Below the pieces are notes generated by a model that saw only the letters and a list, made by a program, of their open reading frames with translations, had not been told where the DNA came from and did no database searches. Of a DNA stretch of 64,000 nucleotides, positions 55,893 through 63,862 are shown piece by piece. A program made the position numbers and the translations under genes. The stretch is from Pleurocapsa sp. CCALA 161 (GTDB lineage Bacteria; Cyanobacteriota; Cyanobacteriia; Cyanobacteriales; Xenococcaceae). Numbering within the stretch: the first letter of the stretch is position 1; every line of letters begins with the position of its first letter. The stretch covers positions 62,001 to 126,000 of the forward strand of contig NZ_PVWF01000002.1 in NCBI RefSeq assembly GCF_003003995.1, in the 5' to 3' direction.

Positions 55893-56993
55893 GTGAAAGA
55901 AAATAAGTATTTAAAATTTACTAGTCGTCTTGATCGCATTGTTTGGTTAATTATTGTTACCTTTGCGATCGTGATTTTATTGGAATATAGTACCCCACCA
56001 GAGTATGTCTTTGGTTATTTGTATACGGGTACTATTTTGCTGGCTAATTATGGTTTAAAAACAAAAACTATTTGGCGGATTACTTGGGCAGCGATCGCTT
56101 TGACTATTTTTAACTTATTTTTCCCCAACTTTGAACCCCATACTCTTGCAACAATCGCTAATAGATTAATTGCAGTAATGGCATTAGCAGTAACAGGTTG
56201 GTTAAGTATTCGCAATCGCCACTATGAAGAAGCAGTTGCTCGTTCTCAAGCGCAATTACGTACTCAAGAACAACTAGCTATATTACGAGAAGATTTTGTT
56301 TCTACTTTAACTCACGATCTTAAAACTCCATTATTAGGAGCAATTGAAACTATTAAAGCTTTTCAAAATAAACAATTTGGCGAAATTACCTCTACCCAAG
56401 CCAAAGTTTTGACCATGATGAGTAATTCCCATCGCTCTAGTCTAGAATTAGTACAGACATTACTCGATGTCTATCGTAACGATACCGAAGGAATTCAACT
56501 CAAACGTGAAACTATAGATTTAAGTGCGATCGCATCTCAAATAATTACTAACCTTACTAATCTAGCTACAGCCCGTCAAGTTTATCTTGTTTTAACTCAT
56601 GGCGAGTCTAATTTTCGTTCTCGTTTTATGGTTAACGGAGATCCATTACAATTACAACGAGTTTTTAATAACTTAATTATTAATGGGATCAATCACTCAC
56701 CTCGTAATGGCAAAGTTGAAGTGCAATTAGCTAGCGATGGTAAATTTCATTTAGTTAAAATTCTTGATAGTGGCAGAGGCATTAATACAATCGAATTACC
56801 TCATCTATTTGAACGTTTTTACCAAGGAGGAAATGAAAAAGATAGTTTTTCCACGCGTGCTTCTACTGGTTCGGGTTTAGGATTATATCTAGCTAGACAA
56901 ATTATTAATGCTCATAGCGGTACAATTTGGGCAGAAAATCGCTTACCTCAAGGTGCAGTGTTTGGTTTTCGTTTACCAGCTATTTCTGAGTAA
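55893..56993 (+). CDS. Membrane histidine kinase near the kdp locus
   Basis: 366 aa, GTG start at 55893. Three to four N-terminal membrane segments (about 15-35, 38-52, 60-76, 84-103) are followed by a short coiled region and the HisKA box REDFVSTLTHDLKTPLLGAI (His near 140), N box FNNLIINGINHS, and ATPase boxes ILDSGRGINTIELPHLFERF and GSGLGLYLARQIINAHSG. It has no periplasmic domain of note. Together with the LuxR-type regulator 0.8 kb downstream it may form the two-component pair for the K+ pump, since KdpD here lacks a kinase domain (inference). Confidence 0.92.
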   Translation: MKENKYLKFTSRLDRIVWLIIVTFAIVILLEYSTPPEYVFGYLYTGTILLANYGLKTKTIWRITWAAIALTIFNLFFPNFEPHTLATIANRLIAVMALAVTGWLSIRNRHYEEAVARSQAQLRTQEQLAILREDFVSTLTHDLKTPLLGAIETIKAFQNKQFGEITSTQAKVLTMMSNSHRSSLELVQTLLDVYRNDTEGIQLKRETIDLSAIASQIITNLTNLATARQVYLVLTHGESNFRSRFMVNGDPLQLQRVFNNLIINGINHSPRNGKVEVQLASDGKFHLVKILDSGRGINTIELPHLFERFYQGGNEKDSFSTRASTGSGLGLYLARQIINAHSGTIWAENRLPQGAVFGFRLPAISE

Positions 56994-57023
56994 GTATGTT
57001 TCTAAATGCGGAGTTGTTAATTA

Positions 57024-57572
57024 TTGGAAATTGTAACCAAAAGATTTCTTTTACGAGACTTTATTCAAGAAGATGAACCTTCGTTTTTCGCATATCGTGC
57101 CGATCCGCGATACGCTGAATTCTGTGCGCCAGAAGAATTGACAACTAGCTATACACGGGAACTTCTAATTTTGTTTCACCAGTGGTCGCTCGAACGTCCC
57201 CGCCACAACTATCAACTGGCGATCGCAAGCCATCGAACTTCAGAGTTAATCGGTTGTTGTGGTTTGCGCCTTGAGAATTACAATTCAACTGTAGCAGAAA
57301 TGGGGATCGAATTAGCTCCTCAGTTTTGGAGTCGTTATGCCTATGCGATTGAAGTCGGTCAAGCTTTGATTGAGTTTGGTTTTAGAGAATTAAATTTACA
57401 AGAGATTCGAGGTGTTACTGTCAGTGCAAATATACGTGTGGCACGTTTAGCGCAGCGTTATGGATTTATCCCAATTGGCAAGCATTCTAGTTCAGATTGG
57501 ATGCTAGCGCGAGGATGGAGTCAAACCGAATGGCAGCTCAGAAAAGCAATCGTGGGAAAAAATAGCGATTAA
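57024..57572 (+). CDS. GNAT-family N-acetyltransferase (RimJ/RimL type)
   Basis: 182 aa, TTG start 57024 with GGAG 11 bases upstream. RimJ-like order: EIVTKRFLLRDFIQEDEPSF, ELIGCCGLRLENYN, EMGIELAPQFWSRYAYAIEV and GVTVSANIRVARLAQRYGFI, the last covering the acetyl-CoA binding segment (N.RA..L..R.GF). Substrate unknown. It lies between the kinase and the regulator on the same strand and may be part of that transcript. Confidence 0.88.
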   Translation: MEIVTKRFLLRDFIQEDEPSFFAYRADPRYAEFCAPEELTTSYTRELLILFHQWSLERPRHNYQLAIASHRTSELIGCCGLRLENYNSTVAEMGIELAPQFWSRYAYAIEVGQALIEFGFRELNLQEIRGVTVSANIRVARLAQRYGFIPIGKHSSSDWMLARGWSQTEWQLRKAIVGKNSD

Positions 57573-57820
57573 ACTCGATTCGATTTACAGCCGTTTCCAA
57601 TTGAATAGACTACGCTCTTAATTAATTAACTCGCAGCTCTAAGCCATAAGCTTTAAGCCTTTTCTAATCATTCTAATAACTGTGGTCTACTAACGTGAAA
57701 AACGCTGTATGTTGTTAAACAGTAAGACGATAAGGAGAACGATAAACTAAAAATTGGTATTGTAAGTACAACTAATTAACCATGTTTTGGGATTTTTAAG
57801 TTTTAAATTTTGACTTTTAC

Positions 57821-58477
57821 ATGAATAAAATCCGCGTTTTGCTAGTAGAAGATGACGAACTATTTCGCCTTGGGCTTGTAGTTAGGTTGCAACAAGAAAA
57901 GGGAATAGAAATTTTAGCAGAAGCGATCGATGGAGAAATGGCGGTAGAATTAACCAATCAATATCTACCTGATGTAGTTTTACTCGATGTCGGTTTACCT
58001 GGTATTGGTGGCGTAGAAGCTTGTCGTCAAATTAAACAGTTACATCCTACTATTCCTGTTCTCGTTTTAACTTCCCACTTTAAAAAACAACTAATCGAAC
58101 AGTTGATTGCCGTAGGTGCGTCGGGGTACTGTCTCAAAGGAATTGAAGCAGAGACCTTAATTTTAGCTTTGCGTTCGGTTGCTGCCGGTGCTTCTTGGTG
58201 GGATGCAGCCACAACCGCAGAAATTAGATCGGCGTTTAAATCTACGCCAGTTAAAGAAATTAACGAAAATAATCCTTTGACTAGCAGAGAAACTGAAATC
58301 TTAGCTTTAATTGCAGCAGGTAAAAGTAATAATGAAATCGCTCGACAACTACATATTACGATTGGTACGGTTAGGGTTCATGTCCATGCTATCTTATCAA
58401 AATTAGAAGTACGCGATCGCACTTCCGCAGCGATTATGGCAATTCAACAGAATTTGATCGCGATTGATTCCAAATAA
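57821..58477 (+). CDS. NarL/LuxR-family response regulator
   Basis: 218 aa. Receiver domain IRVLLVEDDELFRLGLVVRL with the phospho-acceptor in DVVLLDVGLPGIGG (Asp near 54) and a C-terminal LuxR helix-turn-helix (LTSRETEILALIAAGKSNNE then IARQLHITIGTVRVHVHAIL). It follows the membrane kinase and the GNAT gene. Pairing with that kinase is likely from position. Confidence 0.95.
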   Translation: MNKIRVLLVEDDELFRLGLVVRLQQEKGIEILAEAIDGEMAVELTNQYLPDVVLLDVGLPGIGGVEACRQIKQLHPTIPVLVLTSHFKKQLIEQLIAVGASGYCLKGIEAETLILALRSVAAGASWWDAATTAEIRSAFKSTPVKEINENNPLTSRETEILALIAAGKSNNEIARQLHITIGTVRVHVHAILSKLEVRDRTSAAIMAIQQNLIAIDSK

Positions 58478-58534
58478 AATTATTCTGAATACTTGATAAT
58501 CTATCTGTCTCCTCTATAGAATTCACCAAAGACG

Positions 58535-58540
58535 TATAAT
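58535..58540 (+). promoter_or_regulatory. TATAAT -10 element before the methyltransferase gene
   Basis: A perfect TATAAT lies about 65 bases after the regulator stop. It predicts transcription starting near 58547, which would exclude TTG 58542 as translation start and favours GTG 58569. Confidence 0.4.
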
Positions 58541-58568
58541 ATTGGCATCCGTAGCTATACATATTGCC

Positions 58569-59528
58569 GTGGTTTCAACCGACAAACTAAAACCAGATTG
58601 GGCGGGAGATGATTTACTCGCTAGGTTGGTTAATCTCTTGATACAAACTAAGCCAATTTACCGTATTATGCAGCGCCAAGCGCGTCGAGTATTAATTAAT
58701 ACTGCCGAAAAAAATGGGATACCCTGGCGCAAAAATTATCAAGATTTAGAAAATTCTTCGGTCAAAGACTTATTAGATTCGATTACTAATTCTGAAATAG
58801 CCTATCCTGATTATTATCAAGTGCCGTTTCATGCTTATGATCGGGGCAATCTTTGTTGGCAGGCAGCTTTTGAGGCAGCTTCAGCGACAAATTCTATGGC
58901 ACTAAGAATCTGGAAAGATGAAGATTTAACTTGGCAAGAGGCACAGCAGCGTTTACGTCATAGCTTTTATCGAGTACTAGAACAATATACTCCTGTAACC
59001 CTTACTGATATTCTAGACTTGGGTTGTTCGGTAGGAATTTCCACTCTGACACTGCATGAGTATTTTACCGCTCGCCAGGATACTCCAATTAATACCGTTG
59101 GTTTAGATTTATCTCCCTATATGTTGGCGGTGGCGCAACAGAGTGATCCACACAAAAAAGTCAGTCGATGGCTTCATGGTTTGGGAGAGTCAACGGGATT
59201 AGCCGACAATTCCTTAAACATGGTAACAATGCAGTTTATCATCCATGAACTTCCGCGCCACGCAACCGAAAAAATATTTCAAGAAGTTTTACGCATCCTT
59301 AAGCCAGGAGGAATTTTGGGCATAGTAGATAATAATCCTGCTTCTCCCGTAATTCAAGGCTTGCCTCCTGTGTTGTTTACCTTAATGAAAAGTACCGAAC
59401 CTTGGAGTGACGATTACTATACTTTTGATGTGGAAGCTGCACTTAAAAAAGCTGGATTTGACTATCAAACAACTATCACTAGCGATCCTCGTCATCGGAC
59501 AATAATTGGTATTAAACCAAAAAATTAA
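58569..59528 (+). CDS. Class I SAM-dependent methyltransferase
   Basis: About 319 aa from GTG 58569; the frame opens with TTG 58542 (328 aa), but a TATAAT just before that makes the later start more likely. N-terminal segment WAGDDLLARLVNLLIQTKPI then methyltransferase motif I DILDLGCSVGISTLTL, motif with TVGLDLSPYMLAVAQQ, and ILKPGGILGIVDNNPA. A small-molecule methyltransferase of unknown substrate. Confidence 0.85.
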   Translation: MVSTDKLKPDWAGDDLLARLVNLLIQTKPIYRIMQRQARRVLINTAEKNGIPWRKNYQDLENSSVKDLLDSITNSEIAYPDYYQVPFHAYDRGNLCWQAAFEAASATNSMALRIWKDEDLTWQEAQQRLRHSFYRVLEQYTPVTLTDILDLGCSVGISTLTLHEYFTARQDTPINTVGLDLSPYMLAVAQQSDPHKKVSRWLHGLGESTGLADNSLNMVTMQFIIHELPRHATEKIFQEVLRILKPGGILGIVDNNPASPVIQGLPPVLFTLMKSTEPWSDDYYTFDVEAALKKAGFDYQTTITSDPRHRTIIGIKPKN

Positions 59529-59857
59529 AAGCCTGAACCAGGTTGATTTAAATAAATATACTAGATTGGTACTCCTACAAAAAGCAAGTCTAATGAACTT
59601 TTTAGGCAAAAGTTGATAATTCAGCTTTTCCCCTTCTTTTATTACTTTGTTTACTACAAAATTTGGTTGTTTTGTTCGGATATATTACAGTTGATTTATA
59701 TCCAAAGCTCCAATCAATGTAGCTATTTCTTTAGATATAAAATATAAAAACTTATTATATATTTTAAGATAACATTTACAACTTTCGATACAGGTTATTA
59801 AAAGTAAAAAACAATAATCTAACAATAAGTGGTCATAAAAAATAGGAAAACTAAAGA
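59529..59857. other. 329-base gene-free AT-rich spacer
   Basis: Upstream of the manganese catalase. No open frame, repeat or hairpin stands out. It presumably contains the catalase promoter, but no clear element was found. Confidence 0.5.
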
Positions 59858-60589
59858 ATGTTTTTTCATAAAAAAGAATTAATCAGTAAACCAATAAATG
59901 TTAAAGACCCTAATCCTCGTTTTGCTCAGTTACTACTAGAGCAATTTGGCGGTGCGACAGGCGAGCTTTCTGCTGCACTTCAATACTGGGTACAGTCATT
60001 TCATACAGAAGATCCAGGCATTAAAGATATGTTGCAAGATATCGCCATAGAGGAATTTAGCCACTTAGAAATGATTGGTAAGTTGATTGAAGTACATACT
60101 AAAAACGCCGATCAAACTGAGGCTTATAAGAGTACTTTATTTGCAGTAAGAGGAGCAGGACCACACTTTTTAGATTCTCAAGGTTCGGCTTGGAATGCTA
60201 ATTATATTAACGAAGGTGGTCATGTAGTACGAGATTTAAGAGCTAATATTGCAGCCGAAGCAGGTGCGCGCCAGACTTACGAATCTTTAATAAAAATAGC
60301 ACCAGATGAGGGGACAAAAGAAACTTTGGTACACTTGCTAACTCGCGAAATTTCCCATACCAAAATGTTTATGAAAGCACTAGATTCGTTAGGGAAACTA
60401 ACCGATCCTTTCTTTGGCAATGTTCAACCTGATGAGACAGTAGACATTTATTACAACTTATCTACTTCGACTCCAGCAGACGACGCAACCGTTGAGGTTG
60501 ACCAGCGAGGACCTTGGAATTCTGATAAAGATTTTCGCTATATTGCCGATCCGATGAAAGAAAAAGAAGAGAAAATGAACGAAGTATAG
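59858..60589 (+). CDS. Manganese catalase
   Basis: 243 aa. Dimanganese ferritin-like enzyme that splits hydrogen peroxide. The four-helix metal-binding set is visible: GGATGELSAALQYWVQSFHT (first Glu), IAIEEFSHLEMIGKLIEVHT (Glu and His), ANIAAEAGARQTYESLI (Glu) and LLTREISHTKMFMKALDSLG (Glu and His). No signal peptide, so cytoplasmic. ATG start. Confidence 0.95.
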   Translation: MFFHKKELISKPINVKDPNPRFAQLLLEQFGGATGELSAALQYWVQSFHTEDPGIKDMLQDIAIEEFSHLEMIGKLIEVHTKNADQTEAYKSTLFAVRGAGPHFLDSQGSAWNANYINEGGHVVRDLRANIAAEAGARQTYESLIKIAPDEGTKETLVHLLTREISHTKMFMKALDSLGKLTDPFFGNVQPDETVDIYYNLSTSTPADDATVEVDQRGPWNSDKDFRYIADPMKEKEEKMNEV

Positions 60590-60715
60590 TTAGCACTGCC
60601 TAATTACTTTATCGAGCAAGAGAAAAATTTAGCTAACTTTAGAGGGCGATTCAATCTTAAGGTGCGATCGCCCATATTTTTTGAAGATTTATAGCGATCG
60701 CCTTTTAAAATAGCA

Positions 60716-60832
60716 ATGAGCGTATTTTGCTTAATACATGGTTCTACCCAAAATTCCAAGTGCTGGAATTTATTAATTCCTGAGTTAGAAAAACTAAATC
60801 ACCAAGCAGTTAAAAACTCTGCTTCTGCTTGA
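60716..60832 (+). pseudogene. N-terminal fragment of an alpha/beta hydrolase
   Basis: A 38-codon frame from ATG 60716 reads MSVFCLIHGSTQNSKCWNLL then IPELEKLNHQAVK before losing similarity (NSASA) and stopping. The HG oxyanion motif and the LIPELEKLNHQAVK stretch are the usual start of small alpha/beta hydrolases. The rest of the enzyme is absent, so this is a remnant, perhaps left by a deletion between the catalase gene and hisZ. Confidence 0.65.
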
Positions 60833-60928
60833 AGAGAACAAAAAAATCTAAATGACTGTGTATTCCTCATCGCATCAGAGCAACAATTGCAGCATAAGCA
60901 TTGTTGAAAAACCAGAACTAATTGATAA

Positions 60929-62143
60929 CTAATTTAAGTTTTCAATTCTGGGAGTACCGTCAGCTTCAATCCAGATTAATTGCTTGATGCGACAGGTTTG
61001 GGCATATTGCTTAATCTCTGCTTCAGGGCGATCGCTTAATTCTAATTCTACTTTAATCGATTTTTCTTCTCTTAACTGTCGTGCATACCGTAACGCTGTC
61101 GCTGCTGCTGCTTTAGAGCGGGGAATAACTAAACAATCACTCTTTGGTGCTTGCTGAGGTAATCTATCGGTAGTTAACAAACAAGCATACAGATCTTCAA
61201 TCGAGAGGTAAAAGCCGATGCCTGGAGATGTCTTTCCTTGGGGGTCATATAGTCCGAGTAATTGGTCGTAGCGTCCTCCTTCTGCTAGAACATAAGACTG
61301 ATGATCTTGGAAACTAACCGCCTTAAATACTATGCCTGTGTAGTAATCAAAAGTTTGTAGCAAACTTAGATCTAAAGTTAGAGGCAGGGGTTGTGTTGAA
61401 CTACTGTTGAGCAATTCAATTAAGGATTTAAGATTATTTACCGCTGCTTGAGCATCATCCTCTAAATCCAGAGTAGATATTTTACTTAATACCTCTTCTG
61501 GTTTTCCTCGCAGATCGAATAAAATCAAAGCCTGTTGTTGCAGGCGTGCATCTAACTCTAAACCTTCAAGGGTGATCCGATCGAGATTAGCGATACAGGT
61601 ACGAACTGAGGCGCGAATTGCTGGGGGAAACACAGCTAAAAGCGATCGCGTTAATCCTGCTTCTCCCAATAAAATTGACCAGTCGGGAATCCCCAAATCG
61701 TTGAGGCAGTCTGCCAGCAAGAGAATGGTTTCAGCATCGGCTAAAACTCCCCCCGCAAAGAGTAACTCTACTCCTGCTTGATAATACTCTAACTGACGAC
61801 CATGATGACCCCCAGAAGCATTACGAAACACATTAGCGCGATAGCATAGACGTTGAGGATCGCTGTTGCCAGCCATACGTGTCACGGCTGCACGAGCAAT
61901 GGATGCCGTAAGTTCGGGTCGTAAACCTAAAGAATTTTCTCCGTTGTTACGAAGCTGAATAATCTTATCTGGTCTAATTGCTCCACCTGCTGTGAGGGTA
62001 TCAAGCCATTCTAGAGTAGAAGTGACAATCCGCTGATAGCCCCAGATTTGAAACTGATGCTGAAGGCGATCGTTAATCCAACGTTTTTGCTCTACCTCTA
62101 AAGGTAGTAAGTCTCTTGCCCCAGCGGGCGGTTGATAAATCAT
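60929..62143 (-). CDS. hisZ: ATP phosphoribosyltransferase regulatory subunit
   Basis: 404 aa, class II histidyl-tRNA-synthetase-like paralogue that activates the short-form HisG, the first enzyme of histidine synthesis. It starts IYQPPAGARDLLPLEVEQKR and has motif 2-like LRPELTASIARAA, LCYRANVFRNASGGHHGRQL and the HisRS-type LAEGGRYDQLLGLY. The histidyl-tRNA-synthetase anticodon domain is absent, as expected for HisZ. Start ATG 62143. Confidence 0.94.
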   Translation of the reverse strand: MIYQPPAGARDLLPLEVEQKRWINDRLQHQFQIWGYQRIVTSTLEWLDTLTAGGAIRPDKIIQLRNNGENSLGLRPELTASIARAAVTRMAGNSDPQRLCYRANVFRNASGGHHGRQLEYYQAGVELLFAGGVLADAETILLLADCLNDLGIPDWSILLGEAGLTRSLLAVFPPAIRASVRTCIANLDRITLEGLELDARLQQQALILFDLRGKPEEVLSKISTLDLEDDAQAAVNNLKSLIELLNSSSTQPLPLTLDLSLLQTFDYYTGIVFKAVSFQDHQSYVLAEGGRYDQLLGLYDPQGKTSPGIGFYLSIEDLYACLLTTDRLPQQAPKSDCLVIPRSKAAAATALRYARQLREEKSIKVELELSDRPEAEIKQYAQTCRIKQLIWIEADGTPRIENLN

Positions 62144-62242
62144 TTTCTAATAATGGTAAAAATTGCGACAAGCCAAATGAGCCAGATTTACCTGCTCGCA
62201 AGAGTATTTTCAGTCCAGACTTATGCTTGATATAGTCATTTT

Positions 62243-62258
62243 AACTGATGTTACGCAC
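62243..62258 (-). repeat. Dispersed motif, copy 3 (inverted, partial)
   Basis: AACTGATGTTACGCAC is the exact reverse complement of GTGCGTAACATCAGTT at 19199-19214. It lies just left of the AGGAGGT array. Confidence 0.5.
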
Positions 62259-62274
62259 TAATCAATCTGCTAAC

Positions 62275-62413
62275 AGGAGGTAGGAGGTAGTAGGTAGTAG
62301 GTAGTAGGTAGTAGGTAGTAGGTAGGAGGTAGGAGGTAGGAGGTAGGAGGTAGGAGGTAGTAGGTAGGAGGTAGGAGGTAGTAGGTAGGAGGTAGTAGGT
62401 AGGAGGTAGGAGG
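62275..62413. repeat. About 20 heptamers of AGGAGGT and AGTAGGT
   Basis: About 140 bp of two alternating heptamer types, read from 62275. It begins 132 bases upstream of the hisZ start and ends at the stop codon of the four-helix gene. The complementary heptamer (CCTACTA) lies on the other side of that gene at 62814-62862. Confidence 0.9.
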
Positions 62414-62788
62414 TTAATTTTGTTTAGCTTTTAATTTTTTGGTAATTGAAACTAATATTTTTATGATTATTTCTATCTCTTTTAATAAAGAACTGAATTT
62501 CGATTTAGGTGCAAGTTCATTGTCTATTATTAGCTCAATCCAGTAGCGAGTTTCACTAGCCTCTTTCAAAGCTATTAAATACTTGGATAAAAAGTCTTTA
62601 TTAGATTGAGCATAAAGTGCTTCAGAACAATTCGCTCCAATTGATGTGCCACTTCTGAGAAACTGTTTTGACAAGACGACAGATGCGCTATTAAAATGAT
62701 TTTTCTGATTTATTTCCGCATAAGCATTTATTACTCTAGATGCAAAAAGTTTGCTTCTTTTCTGGATAGTGATACTATTATTATTCAT
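62414..62788 (-). CDS. Four-helix-bundle protein (S23 family)
   Basis: 124 aa. Helical protein with the S23/four-helix-bundle pattern: RSKLFASRVINAYAEINQKN, SVVLSKQFLRSGTSIGANCS then EALYAQSNKDFLSKYLIALK and EASETRYWIELIIDN. The family is often found in rRNA intervening sequences and beside retroelements (Avd), but neither is present here. Function unknown. It is bracketed by complementary heptamer arrays. Confidence 0.85.
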   Translation of the reverse strand: MNNNSITIQKRSKLFASRVINAYAEINQKNHFNSASVVLSKQFLRSGTSIGANCSEALYAQSNKDFLSKYLIALKEASETRYWIELIIDNELAPKSKFSSLLKEIEIIIKILVSITKKLKAKQN

Positions 62789-62813
62789 AGTTAAAATTAG
62801 GCAGTATTTACAA

Positions 62814-62862
62814 CCTACTACCTACTACCTACTACCTACTACCTACTACCTACTACCTACTA
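62814..62862. repeat. Seven perfect CCTACTA heptamers
   Basis: Seven identical units, 62814-62862, located between the four-helix gene start and the DnaJ-TPR stop. In sense of the DnaJ-TPR gene (minus strand) they read TAGTAGG and follow the TAA stop. Confidence 0.9.
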
Positions 62863-62863
62863 C

Positions 62864-63829
62864 TTACTTTTTTTTCGCCCCAAAAAAACCACTAAAGAAA
62901 CCACTATTCCCAGGTTTGTTATTTTTGTCAGCAGCTTTACCATCACTCCCAGGATGAGATGTTTTAGCTTGATTAGCTACTCTAGTCAACTTGTCTAAAA
63001 CTTTTTTACTTTCCATCACCACTTCATTGTGAGGTTCGGCTTGAACAGCCTTGTCGATATGAACTTTTGCCATCGTCAACTGCTTTTTGTGTAGATAAGC
63101 TCTGCCCATCACGGCATGAGTAACACCATGATTGGGGTTAATTCTCAAAGCATCTTTTAATTCTTGAATTGCTTGATCAAATTCTCCCTTAGAGATATAT
63201 TGTTGCGCTCGATCAACAAAAGTATTAACTCTTGAGTCTACTGTGGGTTCTTCTGCGGGGGGAGAAGCTGATGGCGTTGCGGTCGCTACATCAACTTTAG
63301 TGGGTGGAGCAACCACTGGAGTTGCTTGAACAGGACGGCGGTTACGCCCGCGATCGCTTTTTAACATTAAGTAAACTAAATTTAGCTCACTAATTGCTTC
63401 TATTAGCTCTCCTGATTGTGACAAAGATTTATATTGTTCGGCAGTTAGCTGTTTTAACAGTTTAAGATAGATTAATTCAGCACCATCTCCAGCCTTCAAC
63501 AATTCTTGAGCTAACTGGCTTTTGACTGGAAGATTATTTTTATTCTCCGCTAATCTCTTGCCAATTTGAGTCAAAACTAATTGGTGTTCAGCTAAAGCGC
63601 TTTTTCGCGATAATTGCTCATAAGCAGGATTGACCAGTCTTGATAAAATCTGTTCTGCCGTTCTAGCTTTAGCTGGATCACAACGACACTTATCGGGATG
63701 CAGCTGTTGAGCAATTTTAAGATATTGTGAGCGAATTTGCTTTGATTCAGCGTCGATGGACACACCTAGTATGGCGTGATGATCGGTAATATTGAGCTTA
63801 AAAAGTCCCTGTTTAATCGCAAAAGACAT
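62864..63829 (-). CDS. DnaJ-domain and TPR protein
   Basis: 321 aa from ATG 63829 (MSFAIKQGLFKLNITDHHAI); a TTG at 63862 would add 11 residues. The J domain (about residues 12-75) has the HPD loop in AQQLHPDKCRCDP. A Pro/Ala/Thr-rich linker (about 160-195) leads to two TPR units (about 200-285; VDRAQQYISKGEFDQAIQEL, then RINPNHGVTHAVMGRAYLHK). The C-terminus is Gly/Phe/Lys-rich (GFFSGFFGAKKK). A co-chaperone for Hsp70 is the reasonable role; partner unknown. It ends right at a heptamer array. Confidence 0.9.
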   Translation of the reverse strand: MSFAIKQGLFKLNITDHHAILGVSIDAESKQIRSQYLKIAQQLHPDKCRCDPAKARTAEQILSRLVNPAYEQLSRKSALAEHQLVLTQIGKRLAENKNNLPVKSQLAQELLKAGDGAELIYLKLLKQLTAEQYKSLSQSGELIEAISELNLVYLMLKSDRGRNRRPVQATPVVAPPTKVDVATATPSASPPAEEPTVDSRVNTFVDRAQQYISKGEFDQAIQELKDALRINPNHGVTHAVMGRAYLHKKQLTMAKVHIDKAVQAEPHNEVVMESKKVLDKLTRVANQAKTSHPGSDGKAADKNNKPGNSGFFSGFFGAKKK

Positions 63830-63862
63830 AAAGAAGAGAGATATAAAAGAGCCAGCAGTCAA

